Below, piece by piece: positions 1 to 7,075 of a stretch of 46,863 nt of DNA; position 1 is the first letter of the stretch; the number at the start of each line of letters is the position of its first letter. The stretch covers positions 1 through 46,863 of the forward strand of contig CAILUV010000081.1 of assembly GCA_903837555.1 (NCBI GenBank), read 5' to 3'. The notes below the pieces were generated by a model. It saw nothing but the letters and a program-made list of their open reading frames with translations. It did no database searches and was not told the DNA's origin. The stretch comes from an uncultured Alphaproteobacteria bacterium. Lineage in GTDB: Bacteria; Pseudomonadota; Alphaproteobacteria; Micropepsales; Micropepsaceae. The translations under genes and the position numbers were made by a program.

Positions 1-457
<457 letters not shown>

Positions 458-489
458 TCAGTTGTTTGGATTGTGAGTGTGCGAAGCGC

Positions 490-798
490 TTACTTCTTCG
501 AAGCCTTGCGGCCTTCCAGCACGCCCATGATGTCGCTCTCCTTCATGATGAGGAGTTCTTCGCCATCGAGCTTCACTTCGGTGCCCGACCACTTGCCGAA
601 CAGCACATAGTCGCCAGCCTTCACGGTGGTGGGGACCAGCTTGCCGTTATTGTCGGGGGCGCCGGGGCCAACCGAGATGACTTCGCCTTCCTGGGGCTTT
701 TCCGCGACAGTGTCGGGAATGATGATGCCGCCTGCGGTCTTCTGATCTTCCTTGATGCGGCGGACCACGACGCGGTCGCCAAGCGGACGGAACTTCAT
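490..798 (-). CDS. groES: Co-chaperonin GroES
   Basis: A 102-residue lid subunit that caps the GroEL ring. The sequence reads [12 protein letters not shown] at the start and has the [16 protein letters not shown] mobile loop and a C-terminal half typical of the family. The start at 798 is preferred over an upstream in-frame ATG at 843 because AGAGG lies at normal distance and the family begins MxFRPLxDRV. The longer start would also place the hairpin at 829-844 inside coding sequence. It is the first gene of the groESL operon. Confidence 0.97.
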   Translation of the reverse strand: MKFRPLGDRVVVRRIKEDQKTAGGIIIPDTVAEKPQEGEVISVGPGAPDNNGKLVPTTVKAGDYVLFGKWSGTEVKLDGEELLIMKESDIMGVLEGRKASKK

Positions 799-828
799 GA
801 GAATCCTCTTTCTAAGAGATTGAATTTG

Positions 829-844
829 CTTGGTTTTAACCAAG
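829..844 (-). promoter_or_regulatory. Hairpin in the groES leader
   Basis: A perfect inverted repeat, CTTGGTT-TT-AACCAAG, lies between the CIRCE operator and the groES start codon, so it would be in the 5' untranslated RNA. It is AT-containing and only 7 bp long, so it could melt with heat or protect the message. Its function is not known to me. Confidence 0.4.
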
Positions 845-846
845 TT

Positions 847-873
847 TCAGCACTCGCCCCTCTTGAGTGCCAA
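847..873 (-). promoter_or_regulatory. CIRCE operator (HrcA binding site) of groESL
   Basis: The inverted repeat TCAGCACTC-N9-GAGTGCCAA matches the CIRCE consensus TTAGCACTC-N9-GAGTGCTAA with one difference in each arm and the exact 9-base spacer. CIRCE is bound by the heat-shock repressor HrcA. Its position directly downstream of the -10 box and upstream of groES is the usual arrangement. hrcA itself is not in this window. Confidence 0.92.
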
Positions 874-886
874 GCGCCGTGACCGG

Positions 887-915
887 TATTTAGGAAGGCC
901 TGGGGGCTGGGTCAA
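887..915 (-). promoter_or_regulatory. groESL promoter
   Basis: Reading on the minus strand, TTGACC (910-915) and TAAATA (887-892) are separated by exactly 17 bases and sit just upstream of CIRCE. This matches a housekeeping-type -35/-10 pair. Transcription would start a few bases before or inside the operator, consistent with HrcA repression. Confidence 0.65.
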
Positions 916-1012
916 GGAGGGGGCCGGGGTTTGGAACCTGAACGGCTGCTCATCTTCGGGGCAATTTGGGGGTATTTGGACCCCTCGCGGCAACGTGGAT
1001 GCCGGCTTAACG

Positions 1013-1032
1013 TTGTTCATCTGTGGTTCAGC
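1013..1032 (+). promoter_or_regulatory. Direct-repeat motif upstream of the 118-residue exported protein
   Basis: TTGTTCA-N5-GGTTCAGC occurs here and again at 1640-1659, upstream of the next gene. The inner GTTCA repeats are 11 bases apart, about one DNA turn, as in binding sites of OmpR/PhoB-type response regulators. The regulator is not identified. Confidence 0.45.
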
Positions 1033-1093
1033 CAGCCCTTCTCATGATCGCGTCCAGCAGAGGGGAAGACTGCGAGATCAAAGGAGTGACCAG

Positions 1094-1450
1094 ATGAACA
1101 AATTTGCCAAATTCGTCTTCGGGGCGCTGATGCTGACCGGCATCGGCACCGTGGGCAGCGTCGCCGTCGCCACCCCCGCCGCCGCCCAGGTGTCGATCGG
1201 GTTGGACTTCGGCTATCCGGGCTACGGCGGCTATTACGGCCCGCGTTACGGCTATGCCGGCTATTACGACCCGTACTACTACCGCCCGTACTATTATGGC
1301 CGCCCCTATTATCGCGGCTATGGCCCGCGTTACGGCTATCGCGGCGGCTACTATCGCAGCGGATACTACGGCCGCCCCAACTACTATCGCGGCTATCGCG
1401 GCGGGTATGGATACCACGGTGGCTATCGCGGCTATCGCGGCCGCTGGTAA
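1094..1450 (+). CDS. Exported Tyr/Gly/Arg-rich small protein
   Basis: A 118-residue protein with a Sec signal peptide of about 31 residues: a short basic N-terminus (MNKFAKF), a hydrophobic stretch, and a likely cut after ATPAAAQ. The mature part is almost entirely Tyr, Gly, Arg and Pro in repeats such as YYRPYYYGRPYYRGYG. It has no recognisable catalytic fold and is probably disordered or surface-associated. The start at 1094 has an AAGGAG ribosome site 7 bases upstream, unlike the longer in-frame ORF. A strong terminator follows at once, so it is monocistronic. Similar Tyr/Gly-rich exported proteins are common in alphaproteobacteria, but I know no assigned function. Confidence 0.82.
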   Translation: MNKFAKFVFGALMLTGIGTVGSVAVATPAAAQVSIGLDFGYPGYGGYYGPRYGYAGYYDPYYYRPYYYGRPYYRGYGPRYGYRGGYYRSGYYGRPNYYRGYRGGYGYHGGYRGYRGRW

Positions 1451-1472
1451 CAGCAGCACGATCTGACATGAG

Positions 1473-1504
1473 AACGGCGCCGGAGATCTCCGGCGCCGTT
1501 TTTC
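1473..1504 (+). terminator. Intrinsic terminator after the 118-residue exported protein
   Basis: A perfect 14-bp palindromic stem, AACGGCGCCGGAGA and its complement, is followed by a T-run (TTTTTC). It begins 22 bases after the stop codon. Confidence 0.9.
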
Positions 1505-1528
1505 TTTGTATTTGATGAGCCCCTCCGA

Positions 1529-1605
1529 TTTCAGCTTTCGCGAAGCTTTGCTTCGCACGCTGAAACCACCTCCCCTTTCTGTGTGCTGCGAGCACAAAGG
1601 GGAGG
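1529..1605. repeat. Paired-hairpin element (REP-like)
   Basis: Two hairpins lie side by side. The first nests TTTCAGC/GCTGAAA around GCGAAGC-ttt-GCTTCGC (1529-1565). The second pairs CCTCCCCTTT with AAAGGGGAGG around GTGCT-gcg-AGCAC (1569-1605). There is no T-run and no coding sequence. Short, extragenic, paired palindromes of this kind resemble dispersed REP elements in alphaproteobacteria. A second pair of hairpins with 3-base loops is at 22074-22112, but the sequences differ. Confidence 0.5.
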
Positions 1606-1639
1606 CGGGTCTGCATGTGTGGGAACTCTTGGACTTAAT

Positions 1640-1659
1640 TTGTTCAGATACGGTTCAGC
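1640..1659 (+). promoter_or_regulatory. Direct-repeat motif upstream of the 327-residue exported protein
   Basis: TTGTTCA-N5-GGTTCAGC, the same 15 fixed bases and spacing as at 1013-1032. It lies 83 bases before the start codon at 1743. Shared operators would make the two exported proteins co-regulated. Confidence 0.45.
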
Positions 1660-1742
1660 GACGAAGCCTCACCTTGCTCCTCAAGCGCGAAAGAATCGCG
1701 CAGCGGCCCATGGATGCGGCGGGCCTAGCGGAGTGAAACGAG

Positions 1743-2726
1743 ATGAAGACCATTGCCCAGAAAACAAAGTTGGCAGCCATCGTCGCCTTCGGCGTCACCG
1801 GCGTCTTCGCCGCCGCCCCGGCCAGCGCCCAGTCCTATGATCCCGGTTATGACGAGCCCTATTATGACGAGGGCGCCTACGATCCCGGTTACGAGCAGGG
1901 CTATGACCAGTATGCCTATGACGACAGCTATTATGGCGACGACGCCTATGGCTATTGCGATGCCTATGGCTGCCCGGAAGACTATTACGATCTGCCGGTG
2001 TTCTACGGCGACGTCTTCTATGACAATTCCTGGCTGACCGGCCCGATCTACTATCGCGACTGGGGCGGACGCCGTCAGTTCTGGATTCGCGGCAGCTGGC
2101 GCAGCAGCCAGTATCGCGGCGTACGCTTCGGACCGGCGCTGGGCCGTGGCTGGTATCGCCAGAACCAGGCGTTCCGTCCCGGCTTCAACCGCAATGCCTA
2201 TCGCGGCAACGGTTATCGCTCGCGCGGCAGCTATGGCCAGCGCAGTTACGGCCAGCGCAACTTCGGCCAGCGCGACGGTGGCTATCGCCAGCGCAGCTTC
2301 AGCGGCAACTCGAACTTTGCGCCGAACAATGCGCAGAGCTTCCGCGGCGGCAGTGACGGCTTCCGTTCGCAATGGAGCAACCGCCAGGGCTTCGGCCAGA
2401 ACGGTTTTGGCGGCGGACGTCAGCGCAGCTTCCAGAGCCAGCAGCAACAGCCGCAGGCCCTGGCCGCGCCGCAAGCGCAGCAACCCTCCTTCGAAGGCCG
2501 CCGTGGCTGGCGTCAGCGCGGTGACGATGGTCAGGGCTTTGCCGCGCGTCAGCAGCGTTCGTTCGGCGGCGGCGATGGCGGTGGACGCCAGCGCAGTTTC
2601 CACGCGCAGCAATCCGCGCCCCAGCAAGTCGCGCCGCAGGGTGGCGGGCGCAACTGGGGCAACCGCGGTGGTGACGGCGGTGGCCGTGGCGACCGGGGTG
2701 GGCGCGGTCGGCGCGACCGGGACTAG
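1743..2726 (+). CDS. Exported Gln/Arg/Gly-rich protein
   Basis: A 327-residue protein with a Sec signal peptide (MKTIAQKTKLAAIVAFGVTG start, likely cut after APASAQ near residue 30). It next has an acidic Tyr/Asp-rich segment (about 31-95) and a short folded-looking block with GPIYYRDWGGRRQFWIRG (about 100-130). A long basic Arg/Gly/Gln/Ser-rich tail with repeated QRSF, RSYGQR and GGGRQRSF units follows. The charge therefore switches from strongly acidic to strongly basic along the chain. The start has GGAG upstream and an intrinsic terminator follows. It shares an upstream direct-repeat motif with the previous gene. Function unknown; low-complexity envelope or matrix protein is an inference. 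Confidence 0.8.
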   Translation: MKTIAQKTKLAAIVAFGVTGVFAAAPASAQSYDPGYDEPYYDEGAYDPGYEQGYDQYAYDDSYYGDDAYGYCDAYGCPEDYYDLPVFYGDVFYDNSWLTGPIYYRDWGGRRQFWIRGSWRSSQYRGVRFGPALGRGWYRQNQAFRPGFNRNAYRGNGYRSRGSYGQRSYGQRNFGQRDGGYRQRSFSGNSNFAPNNAQSFRGGSDGFRSQWSNRQGFGQNGFGGGRQRSFQSQQQQPQALAAPQAQQPSFEGRRGWRQRGDDGQGFAARQQRSFGGGDGGGRQRSFHAQQSAPQQVAPQGGGRNWGNRGGDGGGRGDRGGRGRRDRD

Positions 2727-2746
2727 GCTTTAAGTGGAGCGTGATG

Positions 2747-2781
2747 AAAGCCTCGGCTGAAAAGCCGGGGCTTTTGTTTTT
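2747..2781 (+). terminator. Intrinsic terminator
   Basis: AAAGCCTCGGCT pairs with AGCCGGGGCTTT (one G:T pair) around a GAAA tetraloop, followed by TTTTGTTTTT. It begins about 20 bases after the stop of the 327-residue gene. Confidence 0.85.
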
Positions 2782-2925
2782 GCGCGCGACCCGAGCGACC
2801 GCGAACCCGCAGCGCAGCGCGTGCCTCGCGGCGCGACCATTAAATAAGCCAAGTTCCCGCCCGCAATTCGCCATTTTTGAACGTCCTCATGCTCGCGGGC
2901 TGGGTGCGTATCCGAGGAGATAACG

Positions 2926-3393
2926 ATGTATCGAGCCCTTGTTCCTGCGCTGCTGGGTGCGGCCGTGCTTTCCGCCTGCTCTCACGAAACCAAAACCGCC
3001 GCTGCCCCCGACATTGCGCCGTATGTCTCGACCCGCGAGGCCGATCGCATCGAATATGCGGTGCCCAACCACCTGCTGTTCGCGACCGACTCCTCCGAAG
3101 TGCTGCCCACCGGGCACAAGATTCTGGAAGCCATTGCTGGCGCCGCCAAGCGCCGCGGGGCCGCGCCCATCGAAGTGGCGGGCTATGCCGACACGGTTGG
3201 CCGCAAGACCTACAACCAGAAGCTTTCCGAGGAGCGCGCGCAGGCGGTGGCCAGCGAACTGGCCGGCAACGGCGTGGAAGCGGCGCGCATCACCACGCGC
3301 GGCTATGGCGAGAGCGAATTGGCGGTGGCGACCCCCAACAACACCGACGAGGCCAAGAACCGCCGCGTCGTCGTGCGCATCGCCAGCAATTAA
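2926..3393 (+). CDS. OmpA-family peptidoglycan-associated lipoprotein
   Basis: A 155-residue lipoprotein. The signal peptide ends in lipobox LSAC with the lipidated cysteine at residue 18. The C-terminal OmpA domain (about 48-155) has FATDSSEVLP, the D in GYADTVG and the R in LSEERAQAV, which in this family contact meso-diaminopimelate of peptidoglycan. It would tether the outer membrane to the wall. It resembles Pal, but there is no tol cluster nearby, so I do not call it pal. A GAGGAG site precedes the start. The stop codon overlaps the CtrA box of the following gene. Confidence 0.9.
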   Translation: MYRALVPALLGAAVLSACSHETKTAAAPDIAPYVSTREADRIEYAVPNHLLFATDSSEVLPTGHKILEAIAGAAKRRGAAPIEVAGYADTVGRKTYNQKLSEERAQAVASELAGNGVEAARITTRGYGESELAVATPNNTDEAKNRRVVVRIASN

Positions 3394-3405
3394 CCTTCTC
3401 TTAAC
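3390..3405 (+). promoter_or_regulatory. CtrA box upstream of the tipF-like gene
   Basis: TTAA-CCTTCTC-TTAA followed by C is an exact match to the CtrA consensus TTAA-N7-TTAAC. It lies 88 bases before the EAL-protein start and overlaps the stop codon of the OmpA-family gene. CtrA is the cell-cycle and flagellar master response regulator of alphaproteobacteria. Confidence 0.7.
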
Positions 3406-3492
3406 CGGCGGGGCGCCTTGGAATAATCAAGCGGCCCCGCCGGATTTTCATAGTTAAGGAATTGGAAACGGTGGGCGGTGAGAATCACCGTC

Positions 3493-4752
3493 ATGACCGA
3501 CCGCATTTCCACCATCACCCGGATTCTGCTGAATCTCAGCATGTTCTTCGTCTGCGCCACCATCGCGGCGGCGCTGGCGCTGTTCGCCGGCTGGCCGGTG
3601 GCCATCCTGTCGGGGATTGTGAGCTTCATCGCCATCCAGCAGGTCATGACCGGCTTCGCCCGCCGGCGCGACAAGCGCGCGGTGGCCCGGGAGCTGGCGC
3701 ATCTGCGCAAGAGCCATCTGGAATTTGAAACCGCCATCCACGAGACCCGTTCGCGCCTGAACGATCTGGGCGGGCTGATCGAGGAGCGCACCTCCAGCCA
3801 GAGCAAGAAGATTGTCGCCGAGCTGAAAGTGCTGGAAAGCCTGATGCGCGATTTCGCGGGCAAGATTTCACGCACCGCCGCCACCACCGCCGCGCCGGAA
3901 CAAAAGCCGCAGCGCGGTCCCGCATCCGCGTATCTGAATACGCTGGGGGAAAAGGGCGAGCTGCTGGAAACCATCCGCGCCAGCCTGGAAGAAAACCGCG
4001 TCGACCTTTGCCTGCAGCCCATCGTCAGCCTGCCGCAGCGCAAGCTGCGCTATTACGAAGCGCTGTCGCGCCTGCGCGCCGAAAATGGCGACGTCATCAT
4101 GCCTGCCCAGTACATGCAGGTTGCGGGCGCCGCCGGCTTGATGAGCGTGGTGGACAACCTGCTGCTGTTCCGCTGCGTGCAGATCGTGCGCCGCCTGACC
4201 CAGAAGAACCGCGACATCGGCATCTTCTGCAACATCTCCGGCGAGACTCTGGCCGACAAGGAGTTCTTCCCGCAGTTCATTGAGTACATGCAGACCAACC
4301 GCGACCTGGCGGGACAGATAATTTTCGAATTCAGCCAGGATGCGGTGCTGCAGGCCGGCATCGAGGGCGAGAAGAACCTGACCTCGCTGGCGACCATGGG
4401 CTTTGCCCTCAGCATGGATCATGTCGAAAGCCTGAAGCTGGATTTCTTGCGCCTGAAGGCGATCGGGTTCCGCCACCTGAAAGTGCGCTCCTCGACCCTC
4501 ACGCGCGGCATGACCGGCGCGGGCGCCTATGTGGCCGCCGAAGACTTCAAGAAGCTGCTGACCCGCCACGGCCTGAACCTGATCGCCGAGCGGGTGGAAG
4601 ACGAAAAGACCGTAGTGCAACTGCTGGATTACGCCGTGGACTATGCCCAGGGCTATCTGTTCGGCGAGCCGCGCGCGGTGCGCGAGGATTCGCTCAAGCC
4701 CATCAGCGCGCTGGAACCGGCGGCGATTATTCCCTTCCGGAAGGCGGGCTGA
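3493..4752 (+). CDS. Membrane-anchored, degenerate EAL-domain protein, TipF-like
   Basis: A 419-residue protein with two N-terminal membrane segments (about 12-32 and 36-52), a coiled coil (about 60-125) and a C-terminal EAL domain (about 165-400). This is the layout of TipF, the c-di-GMP-binding flagellar assembly factor of Caulobacter. EALSR (189-193), N248, E279, D309, K330 and QGYLF (386-390) are present. The usual DDFG has become DHVE, so the second Asp is His310 and hydrolysis is doubtful; binding rather than cleavage of c-di-GMP is likely. A perfect CtrA box lies upstream. I chose the ATG at 3493; a GTG at 3478 adds five residues, and neither has a strong ribosome site. It heads a housekeeping run. 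Confidence 0.82.
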   Translation: MTDRISTITRILLNLSMFFVCATIAAALALFAGWPVAILSGIVSFIAIQQVMTGFARRRDKRAVARELAHLRKSHLEFETAIHETRSRLNDLGGLIEERTSSQSKKIVAELKVLESLMRDFAGKISRTAATTAAPEQKPQRGPASAYLNTLGEKGELLETIRASLEENRVDLCLQPIVSLPQRKLRYYEALSRLRAENGDVIMPAQYMQVAGAAGLMSVVDNLLLFRCVQIVRRLTQKNRDIGIFCNISGETLADKEFFPQFIEYMQTNRDLAGQIIFEFSQDAVLQAGIEGEKNLTSLATMGFALSMDHVESLKLDFLRLKAIGFRHLKVRSSTLTRGMTGAGAYVAAEDFKKLLTRHGLNLIAERVEDEKTVVQLLDYAVDYAQGYLFGEPRAVREDSLKPISALEPAAIIPFRKAG

Positions 4753-4800
4753 TTTGCGGCATTGACGGCTGCGGACCGCTATGCGACCCGTTGAGCCGTT

Positions 4801-5643
4801 ATGCCGCTTCCCCGCCTGATTTCCGGACTTTCCGAAATAGCCTCCGGCCACGACGCCCTGATCTGCGATGTCTGGGGCGTGGTGCATGACGGCACGCGCC
4901 ATCATCCCGCCGCCGCCGAGGCGCTTTACCGTTTCAAGGAAAAGCATGGCCCGGTGGTGCTGCTCACCAACGCGCCGCGCGTGCCCGCCGAAGTCGCCGC
5001 CCAGTGCGCGTCCTACGGCCTGCCGCCCGACTGCTATGACGCCATCGTCAGTTCGGGCGGCGCGACCCGCGACGAGCTGACCCGGCGCAGCGCCACCGGC
5101 ACGCTCTGTCTTTATTATATTGGTCCCGACCGCGACCTGCCGATGATCGAAGGCCTCAACATCCGCCGCACCGGCATCGCGGAAGCCGATGTGGCCCTGT
5201 GCATCGGCCTGGTGGACGACATGACCGAGACGATCGCCGACTATGCCGGTGTGCTGGCGGCGATGAAGGCGCGGGGGCTGGTGATGCTCTGCGCCAATCC
5301 CGACCTGGTCGTACATCGTGGCCCCCGGCTGGTCTATTGCGCCGGATCGCTGGCCCAGGCCTATGAAACGCAGGGCGGCGAGGTGGTCTATTATGGCAAG
5401 CCGCACCTGCCGATCTATGCCGCCGCGCTGGCCGCGGCAGGCAATCCCAAAGCGCCCCTGGCGGTGGGCGACGGGCTGGTGACCGATATCCGGGGCGCCA
5501 ATGCCGCAAATCTGGATGTGCTATTCATCGCCGACGGGGTTCATGGCGAGGACGTCACGCCTTATACTCCCGAACATCTCGCCGCCCTGTTCGCGCGGTA
5601 CGGGGCGCATGCCGCCACCGTCACGCGCGCCCTGAAATGGTAA
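4801..5643 (+). CDS. HAD-superfamily class IIA hydrolase (TIGR01459-like)
   Basis: A 280-residue cytoplasmic phosphatase-like protein. Motif I is CDVWGVVHDG with the presumed nucleophile D23; motif II is LLTNAPR; the late Lys is in YYGKPH, and motif IV is AVGDGLVTDIRGA. The second motif I residue is Trp instead of Asp, which is normal for this subfamily as I remember it. Class IIA relatives include NagD. The substrate is unknown. The gene sits between the EAL gene and maoC/ribF with tiny gaps, so it is probably co-transcribed with them. Confidence 0.85.
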   Translation: MPLPRLISGLSEIASGHDALICDVWGVVHDGTRHHPAAAEALYRFKEKHGPVVLLTNAPRVPAEVAAQCASYGLPPDCYDAIVSSGGATRDELTRRSATGTLCLYYIGPDRDLPMIEGLNIRRTGIAEADVALCIGLVDDMTETIADYAGVLAAMKARGLVMLCANPDLVVHRGPRLVYCAGSLAQAYETQGGEVVYYGKPHLPIYAAALAAAGNPKAPLAVGDGLVTDIRGANAANLDVLFIADGVHGEDVTPYTPEHLAALFARYGAHAATVTRALKW

Positions 5644-5647
5644 TGTC

Positions 5648-6070
5648 ATGACCAGCGTCTATCTCGACGAACTCAAGCCCGGCCTGTCCGCGCAGATGGA
5701 ACGCACCGTCACCGAACACGACGTCCAGCTTTTCGGCGAAGCCACCGGCGACATGAACCCGGTGCATTTCGACGAGGAATTCGCCAAGAGGACCGTGTTC
5801 CGGGGCCGGGTGGCGCATGGCGCGCTGTCCATCGGCTATATCTCGGCGCTGCTGGGCACCCAGTTGCCGGGCAACGGCTCGATCTTCCTGTCCGCCAGCA
5901 TCGTCTTCAAGACGCCCGTGCGGATCGGCGATGTCGTCACCACCACGGCCACGGTGCGCGAGGTCAACGGCCGCTCCGTGGTTCTGGACTGCGTCTGCAA
6001 GGTCGGCGACCGGCTGGTGCTGGAATCGGAAGCGCATGTGCTGGCGCCGCGCCGTCCGGCGAAAGAATAG
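5648..6070 (+). CDS. MaoC-like (R)-specific enoyl-CoA hydratase
   Basis: A 140-residue single hot-dog domain. It contains the hydratase-2 signature: D35 and H40 in GDMNPVHFDEEFA, then RVAHG at 54-58. PhaJ-type enzymes of this length hydrate trans-2-enoyl-CoA to (R)-3-hydroxyacyl-CoA, linking fatty-acid oxidation to other uses such as polyhydroxyalkanoate. The context (HAD hydrolase before, ribF after, 4- and 2-base gaps) does not reveal a pathway. Confidence 0.87.
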   Translation: MTSVYLDELKPGLSAQMERTVTEHDVQLFGEATGDMNPVHFDEEFAKRTVFRGRVAHGALSIGYISALLGTQLPGNGSIFLSASIVFKTPVRIGDVVTTTATVREVNGRSVVLDCVCKVGDRLVLESEAHVLAPRRPAKE

Positions 6071-6072
6071 CA

Positions 6073-7032
6073 TTGAAGATATTCCGTCATTTTGACGATG
6101 TGCCGGCGGCGCTGCGCGGCGCGGTTGTGGCGATCGGCAATTTCGACGGCGTGCACCGGGGCCATCGCGCCCTGATCGCGGAAGCCAAGGTGCAGGCCGA
6201 GGCGCGCAAGGCGCCGCTGGCGGTGCTGTCGTTCGAGCCGCATCCGCAGGAATATTTCCGCGCGCTTCGGGGTGAAAGCACCGAGTCCTTTCGCCTGACG
6301 CCGCTACGCGCAAAGGCGCGGCTGCTGGCGGATCTGGGCGTGGACGCGCTGTTCGCGCTGACCTTCGATGCCGAGATGGCGGGCCGAAGCCCGCAGGATT
6401 TCGTGCAGACCGTGCTGCTGGACGGCCTCAGCATCGGCGGCATCGTGGTCGGCCATGATTTCGAATTCGGCAAGGGCAGGGCGGGCAACCTGGCTGCGCT
6501 GTCCTATATGGGCGAGATGGAAGGTTTCACCGTCACCGCCTTCGACACGGTTACGGCGGCGGGCGACGAGAAGATTTCCTCCACCCTGATCCGCCAGCTT
6601 CTGAAAGACGCGCGCCCCGAAGACGCAGCAAGGCTGCTGGGTCACTGGTGGGCGGTGGAGGCGCGCGTCGAGCATGGCGATGCGCGCGGCCGCACCATGG
6701 GCTTTCCCACCGCCAACATGCATCTGGGCCACTGCCTGGCGCCGGCCTTCGGCGTCTATGCGGTGCGGGTCAGCATCCTGGACAATGACAAGGTGGTGTC
6801 GCGCCATGACGGCGTCGCCAATTTCGGCATCCGCCCCATGTACCAGGTGAATGTGCCGCTGATGGAAACCCATCTGTTTGATTTCGACGGCGATCTCTAC
6901 GGCAAGTATCTGTCGGTCGAGCTGGTGCGCTGGATCCGGTCCGAAGCCAAATTCGACAGCCTGGACGCCCTGATCGTCCAGATCGGCGCCGACGCCGCCA
7001 AGGCGCGGGAAATCCTCGCCAAAACCGCCTGA
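6073..7032 (+). CDS. ribF: Bifunctional riboflavin kinase / FAD synthetase
   Basis: A 319-residue enzyme converting riboflavin to FMN and then FAD. The N-terminal adenylyltransferase half has IGNFDGVHRGHRAL (residues 21-34) and ISSTLIR (168-174). The C-terminal flavokinase half has GRTMGFPTAN (206-215). The length is normal. The start is a TTG two bases after the maoC stop; no in-frame ATG precedes the first conserved block, so the rare codon is well supported. No FMN riboswitch is visible, consistent with its place inside an operon. Confidence 0.95.
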   Translation: MKIFRHFDDVPAALRGAVVAIGNFDGVHRGHRALIAEAKVQAEARKAPLAVLSFEPHPQEYFRALRGESTESFRLTPLRAKARLLADLGVDALFALTFDAEMAGRSPQDFVQTVLLDGLSIGGIVVGHDFEFGKGRAGNLAALSYMGEMEGFTVTAFDTVTAAGDEKISSTLIRQLLKDARPEDAARLLGHWWAVEARVEHGDARGRTMGFPTANMHLGHCLAPAFGVYAVRVSILDNDKVVSRHDGVANFGIRPMYQVNVPLMETHLFDFDGDLYGKYLSVELVRWIRSEAKFDSLDALIVQIGADAAKAREILAKTA

Positions 7033-7075
7033 AACTGGACGGTTCCGGGGACCCCTGTTAGAAGCGGTCACCCCC

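Noticed and set aside
1017-1616. Minus-strand frames of about 190-200 codons opposite the Tyr/Gly-rich protein
   Set aside because: They are low-complexity reflections of the repetitive plus-strand gene, which has a ribosome site, signal peptide and terminator.
1094-2726. Tandem repeats that might be a CRISPR array
   Set aside because: The repeats are codon-level (Tyr/Gly/Arg and Gln/Arg units) within open frames; there are no regular spacers.
2926-3393. Naming the OmpA-family lipoprotein Pal
   Set aside because: The fold and lipobox fit, but there is no tolB/ybgF neighbour and OmpA-domain lipoproteins are numerous.
3868-5406. A 512-codon minus-strand frame opposite the EAL and HAD genes
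   Set aside because: Shadow of two clear plus-strand genes with identifiable motifs.
6020-6075. Possible FMN riboswitch before ribF
   Set aside because: Only two bases separate maoC from ribF and none of the conserved RFN blocks is visible.
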